From: Earliella scabrosa | Taxonomy: Eukaryota; Basidiomycota; Agaricomycetes; Polyporales; Polyporaceae | Assembly: GCA_022605405.1 (NCBI GenBank) | Contig: JABYQQ010000019.1 | Coordinates: 248,001 to 312,000, forward strand | Reading direction: 5' to 3' | Length of the DNA stretch: 64,000 nt | Shown here: piece by piece, positions 24,904 to 34,180 of the stretch | Layout of the letters: each line of letters starts with the position of its first letter | Numbering within the stretch: position 1 is the stretch's first letter | Notes under the pieces: model-generated | Told to the model about the DNA's origin: nothing | Seen by the model: the letters and a program-made list of their open reading frames with translations, nothing else | Databases searched by the model: none | Program-made: the position numbers and the translations under genes

Positions 24904-27900
24904 TTTCCGGTCAGGGAGAGGTGGCCCTCGTCCTGGACTACGACGCGAAAACGAGGCAGATATACGTCACCGCGCATAGAGCCCTCGAAGATACCTCAGC
25001 TACCGCGATCCAAGAAGCGTATTTATTAGCGAGCGACGACCCCAGCGTAAAACCAGAAATCCATACATATCTCAACTCTCAGTCTCGAGTTTCGGTTTCC
25101 CTCGACTCTACCCGCGCGACCGATACCCCTCATGCGACGACTTCCGAGCCGGAGCGCGGTCGCGCGACACCAGATACCCGAGCGCCTACAGACGCGAACC
25201 GCGGGACGCGATCACGTGGGCGCGTCAGGCCTGTCTACCCTACGAAATCTCTCGGACGGCGTCCGGTGCGCTCGCGATCGGGTTCGTATTCGAGACCCCG
25301 CGAAGCGAAGCCGGACGGCCGTCCTGCAACTCCCACATGCGAAGAGGAGGAGGTCGAAGTACTGCTGAAGACGAAAAAGAAGTACAAACCGGTAGCGCTC
25401 AAGGTCAACCCTATGCCGACCGAGCTCCCACAACACTTCCGCATCGTCCGAAACCACGTCGGCGACCCTCTCGAGAACATGCCTACACTAGACCCCAACC
25501 CCAAACCTTTCGAACCCACCGGACGTTACACCGCGGAGCGTCGCGAGAAGCTGCACGAGGATCACGCGGAGTGGCTTACGCCCGAGGAACTCGCGATCTT
25601 CGACGACATGATGTGCAAGCAGAACGAGGGCTTCGCTTGGGAGGACTCCGAGCGCGGGCACTTCCGTCGCGACATGTTCCCACCGGTTAAGCTCGCGGTC
25701 ATCCCGCATGTTCCGTGGATCGAGAAGAACTTCCCCATCCCTCCCGGCATCTACAATCAGGTCATCGCGCTCATCCGCAAGAAGATCGACTCCGGAGTTT
25801 ACGAGCCGTCGAACGCGTCCTACCGTTCGCGATGGTTCTGCGTGCTCAAGAAGGACGGGAACATCCGCATTGTCCATTCTCTCGAGCCGCTGAACAAGGT
25901 CACGATTCAGCACAGCGGCGTGCCCCCGATCCCCGACCATATGGCGGAGAGATTCGTGGGACGCGCCTGCGGAACCACGCTCGATCTCTACGTCGGCTAT
26001 GACGAACGCGAGCTCGAAGAAGAGTCGCGAGACCTTACCACCTTCCAAACACCCTTCGGCGCGATGCGCCTCACCACACTTCCTATGGGCTGGGCGAACT
26101 CAGTTCCCATATTCCACGACGACGTAACCTTCATCCTACAACCCGAGATCCCCGCGTACACTATCCCCTACATCGACGACGTTACGGTGATCGGTCCCGC
26201 GAGCGCATACCGCCGCGAGGACGGAACCTACGAGACGATCCCCGAGAATCCCGGAGTTCGGCGCTACGTGTGGGAGCATCTGCAGGACGTCAATCGGATC
26301 GTTCAGCGAGTCAAGCACGCAGGAGGCACCTTCAGCGGGAAGAAGATTCGGTGCGCAGCGCCGGAGTTCACCGCGGTCGGACACCACTGCACCCCGGAAG
26401 GTCGCGTCCCGGAACCGAAAGGCGTCGAGGCTGTCCTGAATTGGGGCCCGTGTGCCAATGTGTCTGAGGTTCGCGCTTTCCTAGGGACCGTCGGAGTCGC
26501 GAGGATCTTTATCAAGGACTACGCAACGAAGGCGCACCCTCTCAACCGTCTTCTGCGAAAGGACGCGCAGTTCGAGTGGGGCCCGGAACAAGAGCTTGCG
26601 ATGCAGACCCTCAAGGACGCGCTCCTCGCGTCCCCGGCGCTCCGCGCGATCGACTACGAGTCCGACGCTCCCGTGATTCTGTCCGTCGATACGTCTAAGA
26701 TCGCGGTCGGCTTCCACTTATGTCAAGAGGACCAAGAGGACCCGAGGAAGCGCTACTACAGCAGGTTCTGTTCCATCACCCTGAACGATCGCGAAGCGAG
26801 GTTCTCGCAGCCGAAACTCGAACTCTACGGTCTTTTCCGCGCGCTTCGCGCGCTCCGCTTCCATTTGGTAGGCGTGCGCAAGCTCGTCGTCGAGACGGAC
26901 GCGACCGCGATTAAGGACATGCTCGCGAACCCTGACGTCGCGCCATCTGCGGTGATGAATCGCTGGATCATCGCGATCAAGATGTTCCACTTCGACCTCG
27001 TGCACGTTCCGGGAAAGAGCCATACCCCGGACGGCCTCAGCAGACGACCCGCGCAGCCAGACGACAAGCCCGACGAGGACGACGGGGAGGAGTTTGAGGA
27101 CTGGGTCGACAATATGTACGGCTTCATGCACCTTATAAACCCTCCTCCGCGACTCGGTGACGCTGCGATCGACTTCTCAGTCCCGCGAAGCATCGACGAA
27201 GTCGAGACTCTCATGCAGCAGACGAGCGGAACCGCCGCGAAGCTCCCTGTGATCGCGCCGCCGCCGTACAGCGACTTTCCGCGAACCGCGATCGCGCGCG
27301 ACTTCGACTTCAGAATCGAAGAAGTCAAACACTGGCTCGCGACTGGCGAACGACCCGCGATGGAATCACGCGAGGCAGATAAGTTCGCGAAGTACGCTTC
27401 CCAGTTTTTCCTCCGCGACGACCGCCTGTGGAAAGTAGGACGCGATGGGCACCATCGTCGCGTCCTCGAGGCGGAGAAGCGACCTCAAGCGCTCGTCGAG
27501 ATGCACGACTATGTCGGACACCGCGGGATTGCCGCGACAACCTCTTTCCTCGCGGACCGCTTCTGGTGGCCCGAGATGAAGGCGGACATCGCGTGGTACG
27601 TGCGGTCGTGCCATCAGTGCCAAGTGCGACAGACCACCAAAGTTCGCATTCCCCCAACGGTCCCCATCCCCGCGCCCCCGATGATGCGTGTGCACGTCGA
27701 CTGCATGGAGATGCCGGGGCGGTACCGATACTTCTTCCACGCGCGCTGCGCGATGACGACCTACTGCGAAGGACGCGCGAGCACGGCGCAGACCGCGAAG
27801 GCGATCGGCGACTGGATCTACCAGGACTTGCTTTGTCGCTGGGGCGCCGTCTGCGAGATCATCTCGGACAACGGGACGCCCTTTGTCGCCGCGCTCGAGT

Positions 27901-28670
27901 ACATCGCGAAGACCTACCACGTCTACCACATTCGGATCTCAGGCTACAACTCGCAGGCGAACGGAATCGTCGAGCGCCCGCACTTCCACGTACGCGACGC
28001 ACTCTACAAGGCCTGCGAGGGAGACCCGAGTCAGTGGGTCTCGCGAGTCTACTCTGTCCTCTGGGCGGACCGGATCACTGTTCGACGCCGAATGGGCTGC
28101 TCGCCATACTATGCAGTCACAGGCACGCACCCGATCATGCCCCTCGACATCGCGGAAGCAACCTACCTCTTGCCGACGGCTAACAAAATGATCTCGACCA
28201 CCGAGCTCATCACCCAGCGCGCGATCGCCCTGCAGAAGCGCCCCGAGCAAATCTCGCGACTGCGCTCGAAGGTCTACGCGAGCCGAGTTCGCGCCGCGGA
28301 ACTGTACGAGGAGCACCACGCGTATACGACAAAGGCTTTCGACTTCAAGCCCGGTCGTTTGGTTCTCATGCGGAATACTGCGATCGAGAAGTCGCTAAAC
28401 CGCAAGATGCGCGCGCGATACTTGGGTCCGCTGGTGGTCATCTCGCGCAACCGGGGCGGCGCTTACATCGTCGCGGAACTCGACGGCGCCGTGCACGATC
28501 GCCCTATCGCCGCGTTCCGACTGATCCCGTATCTCGCGAGGAAGAGCCCCATACCTTTTAGGATGGAGGACTTAGATGTCGACGCGAGACGAATCCGCGA
28601 GATGGAGGAGAGCGAGGAGACGTTTGAGGACGAAGGGCTGGGAGAGCCCGAGGAGGCCGAAGAAGATTAG
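24885..28670 (+). CDS. pol: Pol polyprotein (RT, RNase H, integrase)
   Basis: About 1260 residues read after the frameshift. Reverse transcriptase: catalytic YIDD at 26169-26180, preceded by WFCVLKKDGN and LPMGWANSV. RNase H follows, with a D (SVDTSK), E (KLELYGLFRALR) and D (VETDAT). Integrase: zinc-binding H-x3-H...C-x2-C (HDYVGHRG...SCHQCQ) near 27500-27620, then a DDE core with D in VHVDCME, D in ISDNGTP and E in NGIVERP (about 27699-27970). The C-terminus has a GPLVVI motif resembling the GPY/F module and an acidic tail, but no chromodomain. No protease is in pol; it sits in the gag frame. No inactivating stop was seen, so the element looks competent. Confidence 0.9.
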   Translation, partial: SDFDDLISGQGEVALVLDYDAKTRQIYVTAHRALEDTSATAIQEAYLLASDDPSVKPEIHTYLNSQSRVSVSLDSTRATDTPHATTSEPERGRATPDTRAPTDANRGTRSRGRVRPVYPTKSLGRRPVRSRSGSYSRPREAKPDGRPATPTCEEEEVEVLLKTKKKYKPVALKVNPMPTELPQHFRIVRNHVGDPLENMPTLDPNPKPFEPTGRYTAERREKLHEDHAEWLTPEELAIFDDMMCKQNEGFAWEDSERGHFRRDMFPPVKLAVIPHVPWIEKNFPIPPGIYNQVIALIRKKIDSGVYEPSNASYRSRWFCVLKKDGNIRIVHSLEPLNKVTIQHSGVPPIPDHMAERFVGRACGTTLDLYVGYDERELEEESRDLTTFQTPFGAMRLTTLPMGWANSVPIFHDDVTFILQPEIPAYTIPYIDDVTVIGPASAYRREDGTYETIPENPGVRRYVWEHLQDVNRIVQRVKHAGGTFSGKKIRCAAPEFTAVGHHCTPEGRVPEPKGVEAVLNWGPCANVSEVRAFLGTVGVARIFIKDYATKAHPLNRLLRKDAQFEWGPEQELAMQTLKDALLASPALRAIDYESDAPVILSVDTSKIAVGFHLCQEDQEDPRKRYYSRFCSITLNDREARFSQPKLELYGLFRALRALRFHLVGVRKLVVETDATAIKDMLANPDVAPSAVMNRWIIAIKMFHFDLVHVPGKSHTPDGLSRRPAQPDDKPDEDDGEEFEDWVDNMYGFMHLINPPPRLGDAAIDFSVPRSIDEVETLMQQTSGTAAKLPVIAPPPYSDFPRTAIARDFDFRIEEVKHWLATGERPAMESREADKFAKYASQFFLRDDRLWKVGRDGHHRRVLEAEKRPQALVEMHDYVGHRGIAATTSFLADRFWWPEMKADIAWYVRSCHQCQVRQTTKVRIPPTVPIPAPPMMRVHVDCMEMPGRYRYFFHARCAMTTYCEGRASTAQTAKAIGDWIYQDLLCRWGAVCEIISDNGTPFVAALEYIAKTYHVYHIRISGYNSQANGIVERPHFHVRDALYKACEGDPSQWVSRVYSVLWADRITVRRRMGCSPYYAVTGTHPIMPLDIAEATYLLPTANKMISTTELITQRAIALQKRPEQISRLRSKVYASRVRAAELYEEHHAYTTKAFDFKPGRLVLMRNTAIEKSLNRKMRARYLGPLVVISRNRGGAYIVAELDGAVHDRPIAAFRLIPYLARKSPIPFRMEDLDVDARRIREMEESEETFEDEGLGEPEEAEED

Positions 28671-28716
28671 GCGCTCTTGTGCGCGAAGATGGGACGTCGA
28701 CGAGGACGTCGACAAC

Positions 28717-28735
28717 ATTAGCGGGGGGGAGGAGG
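28717..28735 (+). other. Internal polypurine tract copy
   Basis: ATTAGCGGGGGGGAG, the same 15 bases found immediately before the 3' LTR, occurs here about 50 bp after the pol stop and is followed by GAGG. It marks the left edge of the extra 4.4-kb block, so it may be a remnant of the ancestral pol/LTR junction or a second priming site. Confidence 0.6.
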
Positions 28736-29401
28736 TACGATACATGACTCGGACACGGTTATCCTGCGATCACTTGCTCTTTTCGATTTCCGAACTCTGA
28801 CTTTCGACAGCCCGCGAACGCCTATCGCGGCCTTGTTTTGCGACACACTTTCCTTACTATATACCCATTTCGCGAACTCTTTCCGCAGAACTGTCCCGCG
28901 GGACTTCCCTGCGGGACATTCCTTTACTTACTACTTCGAAGACCAGTCACACTTTTACTTAAGTCAATCACACACTCTTTCTATCACACAGTTTATTGAT
29001 AAAACAAGAAAGCAAATGACGAAAACAAAAACTACAAAACAACAGCCACAAAACGAAGCTTACGACTACTTTTACGATACATTTTTACGATACTTGACGA
29101 CGGGACACGAGTTCGAGACGGGACGGGACTGGGATGCGATGCGATGCGGGGGACGGGCGAGAGCGATGGCGAGAGCGGGATGCGAAGGGAGAGCGAGACG
29201 GGCGAGCGCGAGGACGAAGACGACGAGAAAGGGAAGCCCGGGAACCGCGGCGGAGCGGCCTGCGACCACGACCCGCGAAGCGCGACTGCGAGGACCGGCC
29301 TCAGCATTCACGAGCTCCAGGATCGCGGAATGTGCGCGCCAACAGCGGAGCTGCGATAGCGGCACGACTGAGGCGCGCCCCGCGACGAGAGCGCGAGGCC
29401 C
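28736..29401. other. Non-coding stretch after pol in the gypsy element
   Basis: The left part (about 28830-29110) is AT-richer than the rest of the element (ACACTTTCCTTACTATATACCC..., AAAACAAAAACTACAAAACAAC). The right part is GC-rich with GAGCGAGACGGGCGAG-type repeats. It is the 3' flank of the antisense gene ending at 29402. No credible gene. Confidence 0.5.
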
Positions 29402-31432
29402 CTACTGGTTCTTGCGGAGCACGGTCCACACCCGCGCGTCGGACTCGCGAGAGTCGACGACCTCCGCGAAGGTTAGCAGGTCGGGAACGCGAACCGAATC
29501 GTCCAGGTCGGCCTCACCGAAGTCCTGGCCGGTGTACTCCTCCTCCTGGTCGCGGACGGCAATGAGTTCCTCGACGTGCTCGACGATCTCGCCGAGCAAA
29601 ACGTTCGCGCGCTTGCGGCACGCGGCGACCTTCTTCGACACGGCCGGGCTGAGGTCCGCAGGCGGGGCGACCTCGCGAGACGACTTCGAAGCCGAAGCCG
29701 ACGCGCCCTCCGACGACGTCTTGGCCTTCTTCTTCTTCGCGGGCGCAGGCGTCGGCTCGGGGGTCTTCTCCGGCGGGTAGCACTCCGGGAGCGGCGGGCC
29801 CTTCGCGGACTTCTCGGGCGCGGCGCCATCGTAGGCCTCAAGGAGGAACCCGTTCTGGTCGATGATGGGGTAGACGGTGGGAGCGGGAGGCCCAGCGCGC
29901 GCGGCCAGCTCCTTCGGGCGCGCGACGCGAATCTTGGGCGGGTCGTTCTCGAACGCGCGGACGGCCTGGACAGCTTGCACGCGGTACTCGGGCAGCTGAG
30001 TCTTGAAGGATCGGAAGACGAAACCGATGCCGTTGTACTGCGCGAGAAGCCGACCGCCCTTCTCTGCGACAAGGGACGAGTCAGCGTAGAACCGACGAAG
30101 CGCGACGGAGGTCGACCTACTCTTGGTCTTCAACTCGCCGTACGAGTTCAGGCCGCGGCGGGTGCACTGCATGTTCCGCAAGCGGTGCCCGCAGAAGTCG
30201 CAGGAGAGGCCGCGCTCGTCGTGCGTACGGACGCAGATGGGGAACTTGCGCGTCTTGCACTCGTCGCAGGGCTCGAAGAACTCGAGCGCGTACTTCGAGT
30301 TGGGAAGGATGGCGACGGGGGCGGCGGGCGTAGTGGAAGCGGGCGGGTCGTCTGCGGCGTCATCGGGCTTTGCGGCGGTCGCGAGCTCCTCCTCTTCGGA
30401 CTCCAAGACCTCGACGACCTTGGCCCTCTTGCGGACGGACTCGGGCCGCGCGGCGATCTTCTCCTTGCGTTGCGCGCGCGTGCCGAGGGCAGGAGGGGGA
30501 CGGACGACCTCGCTCACCTCGACGACATCGGAGTCAGCGGCCGCATCAGCCTCGTCCGCGGAGACATCTTGCGAGACTGCGCGGCGCTTGCCCTTAGCCG
30601 GCGCGGGATCGGGCTTCTCCTTCTTGATGCGCACCGGAGTCGAGATCGTCGCGGGAGGGAGCAGTGCACGCGAGGGCGCTCCGGGAGTCACGGGCGCGCT
30701 AGGCGGCTCCGCGGTCGAGCGGCGAGGGTAGTGGCGAGAGAGGCCGCCGGCGAGGATGGCAAGGCCGACCGGGAGGGGAATGGGCTCCGATCTGAGCAGG
30801 CGGAAGTCTTTGATCTCCCGGATGCGCTTGACTGGGGGACAAAAAGAGGGACGGTTAGCTGAAGAAGACAAGAGAGGAGGGGCGCGCGAGGACTTACGCT
30901 CCCAGTCGGTCACCAACATGCGGGCCCTGACCACCTTCTCCTGGCGCGGCGTGGTCGTGTGGTCCGGGCGGCTGGTCTCCAAGTCCGCGAGCTCCACCTC
31001 GAGCGAGGCGCTCCGGGCCTCGCGAGTGCGAACCGAGAAGACGAGGAGGACGACCTCCTGCAAGCGAGGGGAGGCGTGCGGAGCGAACCGCTCCCAAAAC
31101 TCCGGGAAGAGGTCGTCCGACTGGAATGGGTCCTCGAGCGAGTACTGCGAAGCGGTTAGTGACTGCGGACAGGAGTCGCGAAGGGGCGCGGGACTTACGG
31201 CGATGTGGACGAAACGGCGCGCGAAGTCTTTCGCGGCCTCCTCGCCGCCAGACTGGAGCTCCTCGGGCGTGTACAGGCGGAGGAGCTCTTGCAGCTCGTC
31301 GGGCGCGTACGGAGTGCCGACGCGCAGGTCTTCGTCGTTGGACTGGAGCTCGACTTCGGCGGCGTCGGTCGCGGGATCGTCGGCGCGGGTGTCCATGGTG
31401 TTGGAGGACTCGGGAGGCGGAGGCGAGGACAT
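29402..31432 (-). CDS. Antisense six-cysteine cluster protein carried by the retrotransposon
   Basis: Open for 676 codons. It contains two probable introns of 54 bp (31198-31145) and 66 bp (30897-30832), each with GTAAGT donors, CTAAC branch sites and AG acceptors. Both are multiples of three, so the frame is open with or without splicing; the spliced product is 636 aa. Features: acidic N-terminus, helical region with FWERFAPHASPRLQEV, a Ser/Pro/Lys/Glu-rich linker with basic patches (KKEKPDPAPAKGKRR), and a cysteine cluster C-x2-C-x7-C-x10-C-x2-C-x8-C (CDECKTRK...CDFC), reminiscent of the Zn2Cys6 cluster in the gene this element disrupted. The C-terminal 60 residues are helical (VLLGEIVEHVEELIAVRDQEEE). 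Likely DNA- or RNA-binding; not a known retrotransposon function. It is transcribed against gag-pol. Confidence 0.75.
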   Translation of the reverse strand: MSSPPPPESSNTMDTRADDPATDAAEVELQSNDEDLRVGTPYAPDELQELLRLYTPEELQSGGEEAAKDFARRFVHIAVSPAPLRDSCPQSLTASQYSLEDPFQSDDLFPEFWERFAPHASPRLQEVVLLVFSVRTREARSASLEVELADLETSRPDHTTTPRQEKVVRARMLVTDWERKSSRAPPLLSSSANRPSFCPPVKRIREIKDFRLLRSEPIPLPVGLAILAGGLSRHYPRRSTAEPPSAPVTPGAPSRALLPPATISTPVRIKKEKPDPAPAKGKRRAVSQDVSADEADAAADSDVVEVSEVVRPPPALGTRAQRKEKIAARPESVRKRAKVVEVLESEEEELATAAKPDDAADDPPASTTPAAPVAILPNSKYALEFFEPCDECKTRKFPICVRTHDERGLSCDFCGHRLRNMQCTRRGLNSYGELKTKSRSTSVALRRFYADSSLVAEKGGRLLAQYNGIGFVFRSFKTQLPEYRVQAVQAVRAFENDPPKIRVARPKELAARAGPPAPTVYPIIDQNGFLLEAYDGAAPEKSAKGPPLPECYPPEKTPEPTPAPAKKKKAKTSSEGASASASKSSREVAPPADLSPAVSKKVAACRKRANVLLGEIVEHVEELIAVRDQEEEYTGQDFGEADLDDSVRVPDLLTFAEVVDSRESDARVWTVLRKNQ

Positions 31433-31664
31433 GGTGGCGAGGCGGTGTGCGGGATGGGCTGAGACGAAGAAGACGAGGGACGAGTTGGGCGAGGGGCGGA
31501 AGGCGGAACGAGAAGAGGGGCTGAAGGGCGAACCGGACGGAAGGCACGCGTTATGAACTCGGGCGCGGCGGACAAGAGCTGCGCGCGCGCACTACAATTT
31601 CAGCTCGACGAACGGCGAAGTACAGGGTCGCGGGCTTCTACGCTACATCGCCGCCCCTTCCTCC

Positions 31665-32309
31665 TCAGAACTCCTCAGAACCAGTGTCGAGGCGGTCAAT
31701 CAGGGACCTGCGCTGAGGGACTGCGCCCCCAAGTCGGGCAGTCTCCTGGTCAATTCGGTGGATGTCGTCCTGCAGCAACTTGACGCGCGCACGGGCTTCT
31801 CCGGCGACGTGCGACAGCTGACGCGCGGCGATCTGTTGAATGGAAGCGACGGTGGCCTGCTCGTACGCGAAGACAGCGCGGTACGCCTCGAGGTACCTCA
31901 AGCGGATACCGGGGCGCGCGGCGTCGACGGTCTTGTTGAACTGCTCGACGAGCGTGGGGCCGCCCTCGACCGACGCGAACGCGAGGCGGAGTCGATCCTT
32001 GACGCCGGAGTGGAATTCGCCGTCGCCCTCGAGGAGCGCGGTGAGGATGATCTGCGATTTCATTAAGCGGCGCCGGCGATCAAAAATGGAAGCAGCGCTC
32101 ACGTAACACTCCGCAAGCTGGTCGACGAGAAGGGCAAAGTCTAGAGCGGTGCCGGCACCAACGGGACCCGGACCGGGGCCGCGGGCGACTTGGGTGTCTA
32201 TGGCGTCAAGCAGATGCTCGGTGCGAAGGCGGACGAGAGGGTAGAACCGCGAGATCATTTCGCGGTACGAGATCGCGCGCTCAACCATCTGGGAACCCAG
32301 CGAAGGCAT
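31665..32309 (-). CDS. Antisense hypothetical 214-aa helical protein in the retrotransposon
   Basis: Start chosen at ATG 32309 (MPSLGSQMVERAI); the frame is open further upstream but without convincing coding character. Nearly all helical with amphipathic segments such as TALDFALLVDQLAECYVSAASIFDRRRRLMKSQ and a C-terminal VKLLQDDIHRIDQETARL coiled-coil-like end. No cysteine motif or known domain. It lies between the other two antisense genes, all in the same direction, with about 230 bp before the next one. Its third-position G/C bias is like that of its neighbours, which supports real coding. Confidence 0.6.
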   Translation of the reverse strand: MPSLGSQMVERAISYREMISRFYPLVRLRTEHLLDAIDTQVARGPGPGPVGAGTALDFALLVDQLAECYVSAASIFDRRRRLMKSQIILTALLEGDGEFHSGVKDRLRLAFASVEGGPTLVEQFNKTVDAARPGIRLRYLEAYRAVFAYEQATVASIQQIAARQLSHVAGEARARVKLLQDDIHRIDQETARLGGAVPQRRSLIDRLDTGSEEF

Positions 32310-32487
32310 GGTGCGAGAGGATGTTGCGGGACGTCTTTGCGACGCTCGACGACTTAAATCCCTCGACACTGGTGGCGTCTCAAGGGCTACAGAATTTCCG
32401 TATCAACGACAATCGCGATCTACCCTATTCCCTCTATGGACCGTTCCCTGCGACCCCTATGCCGCGGCCGCCCATCGCGAACATCCC

Positions 32488-33075
32488 TCAGCAGTCCGCG
32501 GCGAGGAGCGCCCGCCTGTTCTGGTCGCGCAACGCCGCTATTTCGAAGTCGAGCCCCGTCTGTTCGCGGTCTAAGGCCAGGATGACGTCGTCGAGGCAGA
32601 TGAGGAAGTGAACGTCGTGTTGGTTAGCGCGGGCTAGGGTCTGGCGGATGAGGCGAACCTCGCGGAGTCGAACGCGGACGGCGGCAACCTCGGTCATCAA
32701 ACTGTCGAGGCGCGCGCTGCGGCGGACCCCGACAACCTGGTCCGAGAACTCATTCGCGAAGCGCGTCCCGAAGTCGGGCCAGCCGCGTTCAAGCGCGTCG
32801 CGCGTGCGAGTCACGTATTGCGCCGCCGCGTTAAGCGAGGAGTTGAAGACTATGAGCGGACGCTACGAGTGCGGGATTAGCGCACGCGAGACGGAATACG
32901 GACAGGACATACCAGGAGCTGGATGATCCCGATGTACATGTCCGCGATGTGGCCCGCGTCCGACTCGGTGTTTGCGTCCGCGAGCGTTTCGAGGTCGAAG
33001 ACGGCTCGCTCGAGAGCTTGGATTGCGACGGAGATGGCGCGTTCGCGAAGGTCCGGAGGAAGCGGCGAAGACATG
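32488..33075 (-). CDS. Antisense hypothetical 174-aa helical protein in the retrotransposon
   Basis: Two exons, 33075-32913 and 32849-32488, separated by a 63-bp intron (GTATGT...CATAG); together 175 codons with stop. The start MSSPLPPDLRERAI lies only about 100 bp from the 3' LTR, so its promoter must be in that gap or in the LTR read backwards. The product is helical with repeated Leu/Ile spacing (SLMTEVAAVRVRLREVRLIRQTL, ILALDREQTGLDFEIAALRDQ), consistent with a coiled-coil partner protein. No recognised domain. Confidence 0.62.
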
Positions 33076-33156
33076 GTTAGGTGCGGAAACCCTTTCTGCG
33101 CGTTCCCCCCCTTTTTATCCCCGTCCGTCTTCGAGGGACTGGGGACAGTCCCGATA

Positions 33157-33171
33157 TTAGCGGGGGGGAGA
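33157..33171 (+). other. Polypurine tract before the 3' LTR
   Basis: TAGCGGGGGGGAGA directly abuts the TG of the 3' LTR at 33172, the expected place for plus-strand priming. The core is shared with the internal copy at 28717. Confidence 0.8.
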
Positions 33172-34176
33172 TGTTGTGCACCTGCACCGGCCATGCCCCG
33201 ATTTCGTCGACCCGCGCTCTGCGACGCGCCCTCGCGCGAGCCCTTCGCGCGACCTTCCCGCGGACGGCAGCCGCGCCCCACCAGCCTTCCGACTGCGCGC
33301 GGTCCTACCACACGAAAACACGCGCGACTTCGAGGCCCCTTCATTTCCCCGACGGTCCGGTCGGAGCTCCGCAACGCGAGGGACGAGGCAGTCTCGGACG
33401 CACGTTCCGCGAGCCAAGGATGCGGAAGAACATCGCGCGCGGGGGCCGCGAGCGCGGCATTCGACCGAGTCATGCGAAGCTGGCCACTCACGAGCTTGCG
33501 AGCTATCGCGACCGACGGACGAGACTTGGGAGCGCGAGGACGCGATCGTGCGGAGGGACGTGCCGAGGATCGAGGGCACAGCCACCGTCCGGTAGCCTCG
33601 AGGCTGATTCGTCGAGAGGCGAGATTGCGATCGAAGACCGCGTTTGAGGGTGACGGGACGGGGATGTGGCGAAGGCACGCGCAGTTGGGAGAGGATCAGG
33701 CGGACGGTGCGGGCGGTGGAAGGGTTGATACGAGAAGTTTTTCGGTTGTCGCGTTCCGGAGTTGCGGACGGTCGCAGGACCGTGTAGTTAGAGTAGTGCG
33801 AGGGCAGGAGAGGCAGCGAATCGAATCCCCCACCCATCGAGACTCTGCGAATACGTCTGCGTTTGCGTCTGCGTTTGCGTCTGCGACAGCGACTTGCGTT
33901 TGCGCCTGCGATTTGCGTTCTTCCCGTCTCGAGACACCGTCCTGCGGGCTCCCTCCGCAGAGCTTGAGTTAGCCACACCCTTTCGAGCTCTCTTCCATAG
34001 TCTTCCCCCGCGGTCTCTGCGATCCTTCGCAAGAGCCTTTCGAGAGTCGACTCCGCGTCCGCGTCCTGCGAACCCGGGAACCAGATCCCCTACCTCGCAC
34101 CACCTTCTCGAGTTCTTGGTTTCTTAGTGTGGTTTAGTTGTTTCTTTCCGCACACAGAGCCGGAGCACACCCATCA
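33172..34176 (+). repeat. 3' LTR of the 13.3-kb gypsy element
   Basis: Copy of 20921-21925 with no difference noticed. Followed by TCGG (34177-34180) and then by the continuation of the disrupted Zn2Cys6 exon. Confidence 0.95.
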
Positions 34177-34180
34177 TCGG
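34177..34180. other. Target-site duplication TCGG, right copy
   Basis: Matches 20917-20920. Removing one copy plus the element restores an uninterrupted exon 2 frame. Confidence 0.8.

Larger units (their letters stand above)
20921..34176 (+). mobile_element. 13.3-kb Ty3/gypsy LTR retrotransposon with three antisense genes
   Basis: Complete element: TG...CA LTRs of 1005 bp at both ends with no difference noticed between them, TCGG target duplications, primer-binding-site candidate at 21929, gag-pro (22321-24903), pol (frameshift to 28670), and a polypurine tract directly before the 3' LTR. Pol order is RT-RNase H-integrase, the Ty3/gypsy order. Between pol and the 3' LTR lies about 4.4 kb with three minus-strand, intron-containing genes, flanked by two copies of the polypurine tract. 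The matching LTRs indicate recent insertion. Confidence 0.93.
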
